From: Aspergillus flavus
Lineage: Eukaryota; Ascomycota; Eurotiomycetes; Eurotiales; Aspergillaceae
Length of the DNA: 64,000 nucleotides
Direction of reading: 5' to 3'
NCBI RefSeq assembly: GCF_009017415.1
Contig: NC_092407.1
Coordinates: 2,046,001 to 2,110,000, forward strand
Part shown: positions 56,214-64,000 of the stretch, piece by piece
Layout: each line of letters starts with the position of its first letter
Position numbering within the stretch: position 1 is the first letter of the stretch
The notes under the pieces: generated by a model
The model's input: only the letters and a program-made list of their open reading frames with translations
The model's database searches: none
What the model was told of the DNA's origin: nothing
Position numbers and translations under genes: made by a program

Positions 56214-58344
56214 ATGGCTCTTCCCAGAGCACGGTTTCGTGCCCTTTCATGGGCCAACCAGTTCCTGGCATATAAACGTCCAACTTGGCAATGTACTGCT
56301 TGCAGAACCCTTCGCCCGACTCCAATTATTGCTCCGCGCAGATTCGCGACAGCACCTTCGGGAGAGCACAAGAAACCCTACTATGTGACAACACCTATTT
56401 TCTATGTGAATGCCGGTAAGTCTACCTATCATCAATAAACAAGCACGAGATATTGACTACATTCATTGCCTCAGCCCCTCATGTCGGTCATCTCTACACT
56501 ATGATAATTGCCGACATCCTAAAGCGATGGCGAACACTCTGCGGAGAAACAGACGCTCAACTATTGACCGGTACCGATGAACATGGCATGAAGGTAGAAG
56601 GGATATTCTCAATCAAAAAACTTCCATGGTATTGACTGTACGGTACAGATCCAGCAAGCCGCCCTAGCCGCAGAAATGGATACTCAGGCCTTCTGCGATA
56701 TGAACTACAAAACCTTCGAGGTCGGTCCTGCTTTCGCAACTTAGTAGGCGGTATGGATTCCATTACATGAGTTATTGACATCCTGGGTAGGATCTAGCCA
56801 AGGCGGCAAATATGGATTACAATTACTTCATCCGGACGACAGAGGCGGCGCACAAGAAGTCCGTACAGTATTTCTGGGTAAGTGATAGACGGGCCTTCGG
56901 ACCGCTGCATAGGAGAACTAAACGATCATAGGAAATGTTGGATCACAGAGGCTATATCTACACCTCTAAGCACGAAGGTTGGTATTCCGTTAGCGATGAA
57001 ACATTCTATCCTCCGTCGCAGGTACATAACTCGCTGGATCCTACCACTGGAAGAAAGAGAATGGTATTAGCCTACAGAACTATTACTTTTACAATGGACA
57101 ACGAGCTGATTTAACAATGCAGGTTTCGGCCGAGACAGGGAAAGAAGTAGAATGGTCCTCTGAGACAAACTATCACTTCCGCCTGTCTGCTTTCCAAGAG
57201 CGTCTGCTGGATCTATACAAGACAGGCTTCATTACACCATCAAATTACACGACAGAGATCGTAAAATCAGTATCTTCAGGGCTCCAGGATCTGTCGATTT
57301 CCAGACCCGTAGAGCGGTTAACTTGGGGGATTCCTGTCCCTGGGGATGATACACAGACCATTTATGTATGGCTGGACGCACTTGTCAATTATTTGACCAA
57401 GGCGGGATACCCTTTCCCCCCCGGTCAGGAAGGTGGCCTTGGGTGGCCCGCAGATGTACACGTTGTCGGCAAGGATATCGTTCGGTATGCATTGACCTCC
57501 GTAGAGCACTACGAGCAGGACACTGACGAGCGTACAGCTTCCACTGTGTATACTGGCCAGCGTTCCTCATGGCGCTTGACCTCCCCCTTCCTCGTAATGT
57601 CCTTGTTCATGGCCACTGGACGATCAACCATGAGAAAATGTCCAAATCCACCGGAAATGTTGTGAACCCCTTCTTTTCTTTAGACCGTTTCGGGGTTGAC
57701 ACCATGCGCTTCTTCCTTGCCTACCAGGGAGGCTTGGCGGGAGACGCTGACTATGACAACTCCTACATCATCCGTGACTACAAGAAGCTGCTCCAATCGG
57801 GCATCGGAAACCTTGTGCTCCGAACAATCGGCTCTTCGAAAGGGAAACTCCATTCTTACATTGTCAGCGGGACATCGGGCGAACTTCCGGCCGCAAATGA
57901 GCAAGATTTGCAATTTGAACAACTGCTGAGGGAAACCCCAGTCAAAGTGGGGGAACAAATGGAGAGCCTTAACCCTCGTGCCGCTTTGCAAAACATCATG
58001 GTGTTAATCGAGCAGGTAAGATAAGCTACTATTTTTAATCGTGACATATTCGTGCTGATACTCTGCTTCAGGGCAACAAGTACATCCATCTATCGGAGCC
58101 GTGGAAGGATGCTATCAAAGCTCAACGAGTGTTGTTTAATGTCGCCGAATCCCTCCGGATCGCCGGCATTCTCCTACAGCCCTTCATGCCCACAAAGTCT
58201 AAAGAGCTTCTAGATGTTCTCCGCGTCGATAGTACCCGTCCCTCCAAACGGGCATTCTCGGCCGCAGTATTTGGGTCCGATGCAGAATATGGAGAAGGCA
58301 TTAAGAAGACCGTCTTGTTTCCCCCTCTTATCGTGGAGCAATAA
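56214..58344 (+). CDS. msm1: mitochondrial methionyl-tRNA synthetase
   Basis: 574 residues from eight exons: 56214-56415, 56475-56593, 56649-56720, 56791-56877, 56932-57063, 57123-57484, 57538-58015 and 58072-58344. An Arg-rich presequence (ALPRARFRALSW) indicates mitochondrial import. The class I signature appears as PHVGH after PYYVTTPIFYVNA, and KMSKSTGNVV is the second signature. TGTDEHGMK, EGWYSVSDETFYPPSQ and YVWLDALVNYLTKAGYP are family blocks. The C-terminal helical bundle has WKDAIKAQRVLF. Length and motifs match the organellar rather than the cytosolic enzyme. A possible CAG/GTACAT site at 57018-57024 was ignored because the frame continues through it into VHNSLDPTTGRK. Confidence 0.95.
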
Positions 58345-58993
58345 ACGTCACAAGGACGTACGGTTTGATAACAGGAAAAGCCACGGAAGCCAATCATAAA
58401 AGTAGATTACAACACCATTTTGCGATCTAATTGGCACTATTCTCCACCGACGCAAGGGTCAGGGAACGTCGCGAAGCTTTTCCCGATTGTGCTCGATGAA
58501 GCTGGCGTGCAAGGTTTATTTTTCCTCGACGCTCGACCCCATGAGCATGGTTTATGTTATGTCATGGCCAATGGATGGTTTTGCTCGATTCCACAAGGTT
58601 ATCAGCGGAAAAGGCCCAGATCCACGACGTTGGGAGCGATAGATATCGGGACGGAAAACTCTGGCCTTTCCCGCGGCAAACCTACTAAGGTGGTATCGGA
58701 AAGACATCCGCTTGTATATCAGAGATACTATGGTGTTCGATGCGGTGAATAATAATATAATGGAAGGGTTGGTATTTTGTTGTGCTTGCTTATCTCTCAT
58801 TACTTGTTTGATTCCCCTATTGCTACCACATATTGTTCCGTGATACAACCAGGTTATACTCCTTGTATACTTCTTTAACTCTCTGCTCTGTGGCAACTAT
58901 ATACAATCAACTTGTCTCTCATAACTTTCAAGACATCCTGATCACGTATCCTCAACCCAAACTAGCCTAAACCCCGAGTACAGATCCTCTATC
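58345..58993. other. intergenic region
   Basis: About 650 bases between two plus-strand genes. The 110-codon frame 58420-58752 has no domain and no convincing start context, so it is not called. The right part should be the dehydratase promoter. Confidence 0.45.
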
Positions 58994-60310
58994 ATGGGTA
59001 GCATCGCCTTAGAGGAAGCCCAACCCTCCTTCAAGACACCATGGGTGCAAACCCCTTTGGTGGAATCTGCCTCCCTTTCTCGTGCTGCAGGATGTAGGAT
59101 ATTCCTGAAGCTGGAGAACGTCCAGCCCAGCGGTTCATTCAAGTCCAGGGCCATGGGCAATCAGATCCTGTCACACCTCATCAAGCCAGAGAACGCCAAC
59201 CGACCCGTCCACTTCTTTGCCTCCTCAGGCGGGAACGCAGGCCTAGCCGCTGTCTGCGCAGCCCGCAGTCTGGGATATCCCTGCACAGTGGTCGTACCAC
59301 TATCAACGAAGCCCCTGATGGTGCAGAAGCTACGGATGGCAGGTGCAGCGGACGTAATCCAGCATGGAGACACGTTCCAAGCAGCCGGCGAGTACATGCG
59401 AGAAGTGATCATGAAGAACAAGGACGAGAACGAGTGTGAAAACGTGGCGAAGATTGCTCTACACCCGTTTGATAACGAGCCCATCTGGGAAGGAAACAGC
59501 ACTCTCATTGACGAACTGGCCACCCAGCTCCCTCCCCCAGCCGGTGAAGATGAAGAGGCCACCCATCGTGGCCGCCCGTTACCCGTGGATGCCATCATCT
59601 GCAGCGTGGGCGGCGGCGGCCTCCTGAACGGTCTAGTCATGGGCATCGAACGACACCGCCAGCTCCAGAAGATGAGCCTCAGCTATGCTTCCAACCCTAT
59701 CTCCCACTCCCAGTCGAACCCTATCCACCTCCTCGCCATCGAAACCTTAGGTACCGATTCCCTTGCTGCCGCTGTCGCGAAGAAATCCCTCGTCTCCCTC
59801 CCCAAGATCACTTCCCAGGCTACTTCTCTGGGCGCTATCCGTGTCTCCGAACGTACTTTCCAATATGCTATCTCCCCGCCGCAGGGTATTGCTGTACACA
59901 GTGCGGTGCTTTCGGACGCAGATGCAGCAAGGGGTGTGCTTCGTCTTGCTGATGATCACCGGACGCTTGTCGAACTTGCATGCGGTGTATGCGTTGAGGC
60001 TGCAGTTGGTGACGCGGCGAGAGCTCGGCCATCGACATCCTCCGACGCCCTCACAGCTGGAACTAAGAAGCGCAAGAGAGAAGATGCGGATTACCCTTCC
60101 CACCGGGATGAGGGCTACGGCGATGATGGGTCCTCAGCGACCGAAACGGAGTCGGAAGCAGGCAGTGAAATCCAATCCAAGCTCAAGCAGCTTGTGCCTG
60201 ACCTGAACTCCGATAGTCGAGTGGTGATCATTGTGTGTGGTGGAAGTAATATTACGATTGATATGGCGGCAGAGTATAAAAAGCTGCTTAATGAGGGTTG
60301 GGGAAACTAA
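58994..60310 (+). CDS. L-serine/L-threonine dehydratase-like PLP enzyme
   Basis: Intronless, 438 residues, fold-type II PLP family (serine ammonia-lyase type). Lys50 in QPSGSFKSRAMGN is the PLP lysine. ASSGGNAGLA is the substrate-binding Asn loop, and SVGGGGLLNG the glycine-rich phosphate site. It converts serine or threonine to pyruvate or 2-oxobutyrate in the cytosol. It is longer than yeast Cha1 (about 360) because of an inserted disordered block, about residues 345-400, containing TKKRKRED at 357-364 and acidic TETESEAGSE. The core resumes with VVIIVCGGSNITI, the usual last strand. The insert is the odd feature. Confidence 0.9.
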   Translation: MGSIALEEAQPSFKTPWVQTPLVESASLSRAAGCRIFLKLENVQPSGSFKSRAMGNQILSHLIKPENANRPVHFFASSGGNAGLAAVCAARSLGYPCTVVVPLSTKPLMVQKLRMAGAADVIQHGDTFQAAGEYMREVIMKNKDENECENVAKIALHPFDNEPIWEGNSTLIDELATQLPPPAGEDEEATHRGRPLPVDAIICSVGGGGLLNGLVMGIERHRQLQKMSLSYASNPISHSQSNPIHLLAIETLGTDSLAAAVAKKSLVSLPKITSQATSLGAIRVSERTFQYAISPPQGIAVHSAVLSDADAARGVLRLADDHRTLVELACGVCVEAAVGDAARARPSTSSDALTAGTKKRKREDADYPSHRDEGYGDDGSSATETESEAGSEIQSKLKQLVPDLNSDSRVVIIVCGGSNITIDMAAEYKKLLNEGWGN

Positions 60311-60544
60311 TGGGTTCTTAATTTATGCTTATTGGCCAGCCATTGCGTTCTTCTTTCTCGGTTATGTTAACGTTCTCTGTCATGACGGTGTCTAGATTGG
60401 CGTTTTAGATTTATTATGATTTAATGATTTAGCGTTTGAAAATGAGATACACTTGCACTTTATCCTAATATACGGGCTTTTCTTGAAGAAGTAAAGATAA
60501 GAAAGGGAATAAAATAGTAAGATGGGTGTTATTTACACGGCGCC

Positions 60545-61720
60545 TCATGCCGATGTGGGAATTTCTTGGCTCCACGTTGCAGGAGCAATCATACGAATCC
60601 GATAATCCCAGTAATTCTTTCGGATAGGATCGTACTTCTCCTTCAGTAAGGTAAACATCCGCACCGCCTCGGCGGTGGCTTGTTCGCCTTCTTCTCCATA
60701 TGTGTCAGCCAGCCATTCTACAGCATGGCTGCTCTTGACCTCAACATCTACCACCTTGCCGTCCTCGACCTTATCCTGGACAAACTTCTTCGCAAAGTCC
60801 TTCCACTCTGAGAGCGGCCGGCCGGACGCCCGCAGCACACCACGGGCAAATCCCCACGGGCTGCGATTTTCAGGGGCTTTGATAACCTTAGCCTTGGCAT
60901 ACTCCAGTTCAGCATCGACAAGGTCCTCGTCAACCACGGCTAGCCTGCCCTTCTCGGGCGGGGGAGCGGTACTATTCGGCATACCGCCGTCTGGCTCATC
61001 ACTACGTGGGCCAAAACGGAGCATGAAACGATGATTCCAGGCGGAGTTGTTCCTCACGTCTTGTGACAGGAGGAGATCAACGTCCTGGATCTCTCGGGGC
61101 TCATCCCATAGTCTGAAGTGTCGCACTAGCCAGTGGCGGTAGGTCCAGACATGGTAGTTTTTGGCGTCTTGCTTAAACATCTTCATGAGGAAATCCAGCT
61201 CATTGGGCGGGAGTGTCGGAAAGTTTTCCCTGGATGACATGAGGACCTGTCGATGGTGCCTATGGGTAAAATGTCAGATCATCTTTGTTCCCCGATAATT
61301 TCTGCAGGTTACTGCATACCATATTTGGTAGTTCTTGAGGTACTTCAATGACATTTTGTTCAGCCATTCAAACTCTTCAGTGAGGTCCTTTTTGAGAGCA
61401 AAAAGATTCTTAACACGGTAATGCCTAAACATTCGTTGTCAGTGATCGGGCATATATATGGACGTACGGCAGGGAAACATTTGCACTTACCAAACAGTAT
61501 AATGCGCCGGGTTCATAGCGATTACATCGTCAGTGAGTTTCAGTGCCCTGTCGGACATTTCATTGGCAGCCATCACTGCTCTTAAGTACGAGGTAGCCTC
61601 GAGGTATTCATCGGAGTAGGCAATAGTCGCCAGTGGAAGGGTCCCTGTTTCCGAGCCATCATTGAGTGGGATCGGCTCAACAGAGGCCCATGTCGGGTCT
61701 GAGGCATATTTGCCAGACAT
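60545..61720 (-). CDS. ram2: protein farnesyltransferase/geranylgeranyltransferase I alpha subunit
   Basis: 349 residues from three exons, 61720-61491, 61424-61320 and 61259-60545. The five-repeat PFTA helical hairpin pattern is visible: NPAHYTVWHYR, NYQIWHHRQ, NYHVWTYRHWLVR, NNSAWNHRFML and NRSPWGFARG. A Pro-rich insert (NSTAPPPEKG) lies between repeats 4 and 5. Both introns split a Trp codon, in matching positions of successive repeats. It pairs with Ram1 or Cdc43 to prenylate CAAX proteins such as Ras and Rho. The upstream minus frame (to 61975) lacks a proper leader and is not part of the gene; MSGKYAS at 61720 was chosen. Confidence 0.95.
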
Positions 61721-62401
61721 TTCTGGGATAAGATGCTTTCTTTGATGGGGTGAAGAGCACAGAGAGCGTGATATTATCCAATGGATATTCCTGGAGAAGG
61801 ATTCAAGAAAGATATACCGAGACAACACGATCACACAGCATAGATTAAATTTTACTCTTCGGGTTAACAACTGTGCAGATAGCCGGGATTTAATAATGAT
61901 ATTTATGATAGTTTTCTTAAACTGATTTGAGGATTGTAATGAGCCTGGAGAATGGACTCTAGAATGGAAAATCAATCAATGAATGGATTGAGCTATGGTG
62001 GGGCTGTGCCGGCCTCAGGCATCGACAAGAACAATAGGACATGACAATGGTTCAATCTGCCCAATTGCAGCCATCATGGCTTCTATTCACCCATTGCACG
62101 AGTCCACCAGTATTGTCCTAACCTCAGTCCATCACGGGAGGTGTGAGTTCTTCCAAGGCCACTTTGCCTGAGGTATCCACGAGACACACCTGACTTCCCC
62201 GTTGAGTCTCCAAATGCCCCAAAAGAGGCAAAGGACCCGCGCAGGTTCCTATTGGTTCCACCGCATGGGAAACTGATAACAGCCAAATTTCCCCGCACAA
62301 GAGGATTATTTCTCGGAGAACATTCATCGTTAACTCGACATCATGATGTCGCTACTCCCATTGGCACTATCCGGAACCTGCTGTAAAAGAACCGGGTGAT
62401 A
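61721..62401. promoter_or_regulatory. shared divergent promoter region, ram2 / Zn2Cys6 regulator
   Basis: 681 bases between opposed start codons. Short minus-strand frames at 62083-62327 have no gene features. Nothing specific is identified. Confidence 0.45.
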
Positions 62402-64000
62402 ATGCGACGTGTCAAGAAATCCCGCAACGGCTGTGCGAGGTGTAAAAGCAAACGGGTATGGTCTCAAAGTCTTCTCCTCATCCGCTGATCTCTATATGCA
62501 ATACATCCATGGGACAGTGAAGGTTAAAAGGATACTCAAAGAAGAGGTGTTAATTCGGTGGTCTCAATAGGTGAAATGTGGGGAAGAGAAGCCTCATTGC
62601 AGTCGATGCACCCGCTTGGGCGTGAAATGCCCCGGTTACGCCCAGTCTCTGCGCTGGGTGACCAAGTATCCATCCGCTACTGAGGAATACGATAGCAATG
62701 CTCAACTGAATAGGTCACCGCTGGGGTCCGGTCATTCTCCAGCTCCGGGACCGTCGACCGCCTCCCCCCGACCATCGCAGTTCCCCGATACATTAGCGGA
62801 GTCTCCATTGGTCAAAGGGGATGCGAACCAGACAACCACCCATGAGAACCCGGAACCAAAGGGATTGGGATTAGATGAAAGCAATGCATTGAATGACAAC
62901 TTGTGGGGTCTCCCAGAACCAGGTTCCCTCCCAGAGCTAGCAGATCTAGGTCCGTCGCCGTCTTCAGCATCGGTCTCTGCGGTTGGACACGAGCGAGCGG
63001 GCTCGATATTCGATGTTGATGCTCCAAATGACCCTGGAAACCCATTGAACTTGCTTTTTTCGAGAGCGCCTGAATCTCAGCATGAGTTACCCAATTTCTT
63101 TGGCTTCTCTCCATCGACCATCGTCCGGAAATACCCTCCATCAAACTCACAACCACCCCAGCGCGACCTGACGTCAATCCCACAGCCATTGAATAACCCG
63201 TCCTGGACCCTCATTGAGTACTATTTTAAAGAGGTAGCAGCTTTATTCTCAAGCTATGACAGTCAAATGAACCCTTTTCGGTCGACTGTGTCCCGCCTTT
63301 GGGGCTCCTCGTTGGCCATGTGTAAGACCATGCAGAGTATGGCAGCGGCCACGCTGGTGAATGATTTCCCGCAGTTTGGCCCGTTGGGACGTAAGCTACG
63401 TAATGAGGCTGTCGATATCATTGCAAAAGAGACTATCTTAGATGATAAGTCTTTATTGGCTTTACTCATGCTCGGCCAGACAGCCAGCTGGCACGACTCC
63501 AAAGATCTAGGAATCTCGTTCTTCAATCTACTCCGGAATCACCTTGAGACCAAGCCCTTGGAGATCACCAATTCAGAGCGTGGTAATAATCATCAGTTCT
63601 TCCAGGAAGCTTTGGTATACTGGGAAATGCTTCTGTCGTTTGTTGCAGATGACACAGCAGTCCTATCAGGCAATGCAGCTGCAGACTCAGGCGGGCCACT
63701 GGTCTTGCAGCGGATACCACATCCGTGGACTGGGATCGCCCGCGATACCCAATTCACTGTTCAGGAAGTAGGAAGACTCGTGCGTTGCGAGAGAAAGCGC
63801 ATCCGTGCCAGGGTGTTTACCTCGCGTGCTGATATCGCCGAGGCCCAGAGGGCTATTGAGAAAGCGCGAGAGCTAGAAGAACGACTCCTTGAACTGGCAC
63901 ATCCGGCTGAAGCTGAAATAGTTAGCCCCGGCGATGACGAGACTCCGGTGTGGCACCTGTTAACCATGGCGGAAGTGTACCGATGTACAGGCCTCATGCA
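62402..64000 (+). CDS. Zn2Cys6 transcription factor with Fungal_trans_2 domain, 3' end beyond window
   Basis: Partial: two exons visible, 62402-62455 and 62571-64000, the second still open at the right edge. The zinc cluster uses Cys11, 14, 21, 28, 31 and 38 (spacing 2-6-6-2-6), starting MRRVKKSRNGCARCKSKR, with the intron right after Arg18, a common position. YAQSLRWVTKY and a Ser/Pro-rich linker follow. From about residue 225 (WTLIEYYFKEVAALFSSYDSQ, then AMCKTMQSMAAATL) the sequence has the Fungal_trans_2 (PF11951-type) helical domain, as in ARCA/Acr-2-like regulators. Target genes are not evident. The 115-base intron is among the longer ones in the window. Confidence 0.9.

Noticed and set aside
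58420..58752. 110-codon plus-strand frame downstream of MetRS
   Set aside because: No domain, lies in expected 3' untranslated and promoter DNA, and has an overlapping antisense frame.

Overview
The window is nuclear DNA of a filamentous ascomycete, most likely a Eurotiomycete of the Aspergillus/Penicillium type. Support comes from about 31 protein-coding genes in 64 kb, introns mostly of 49-70 bases with GT...AG ends and CTAAC/CTGAC-like branch points, short exons, CT-rich promoter tracts, two Zn2Cys6 regulators, an AA9 polysaccharide monooxygenase and fungal housekeeping genes. No rRNA, tRNA, CRISPR array or intact transposon was found. All exon joins were worked out by eye from splice signals plus reading frame, and every multi-exon total is divisible by three; none is confirmed by transcripts.

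Layout. 0.8-12.1 kb is housekeeping: N-myristoyltransferase, folylpolyglutamate synthase, Sac1 phosphoinositide phosphatase (all minus strand), then a Rab5-type GTPase and the MICOS subunit Mic60 (plus). 13.0-16.7 kb is one intronless gene for a 1228-residue, mostly disordered protein with a C-terminal membrane hairpin. 16.7-20.1 kb is gene-poor. 20.1-22.3 kb holds ornithine decarboxylase with a long leader that contains a 102-codon upstream frame. 22.7-27.5 kb carries a CobW/ZNG1-type zinc GTPase, a short-chain dehydrogenase, a 132-residue unknown protein and a kappa-class glutathione transferase. 28.0-33.0 kb has two unrecognised lineage-type proteins around a FAM86/METTL21-type methyltransferase. 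33.3-35.7 kb is a nine-exon Zn2Cys6 regulator. 36.6-43.9 kb holds the presequence protease Cym1, a taxilin and a nitronate-monooxygenase-like flavoprotein. 44.7-50.7 kb has a small secreted-like protein, the DNA polymerase delta small subunit, a NAT9-like acetyltransferase and an unknown 164-residue protein. 51.0-64.0 kb has the AA9 enzyme, a 1.8-kb stretch without a gene, ribosomal protein eL38, a small Ish1-domain-like protein, an NTF2-fold protein, mitochondrial methionyl-tRNA synthetase, a serine/threonine dehydratase-like enzyme, the farnesyltransferase alpha subunit, and a second Zn2Cys6 regulator cut by the right edge.

How the genes relate. Most are independent housekeeping genes rather than a pathway cluster. 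Links worth noting: three genes act in lipid modification and membrane identity (N-myristoyltransferase, farnesyltransferase alpha, prenylated Rab5), Sac1 and Rab5 share a divergent promoter, and four act in mitochondria (Mic60, Cym1, MetRS and probably part of the FPGS pool). I found no convincing undescribed multi-gene system. The best leads are single-gene: the ornithine decarboxylase leader, the dehydratase with a nuclear-signal-like insert, and the unrecognised membrane or SH3-like proteins.
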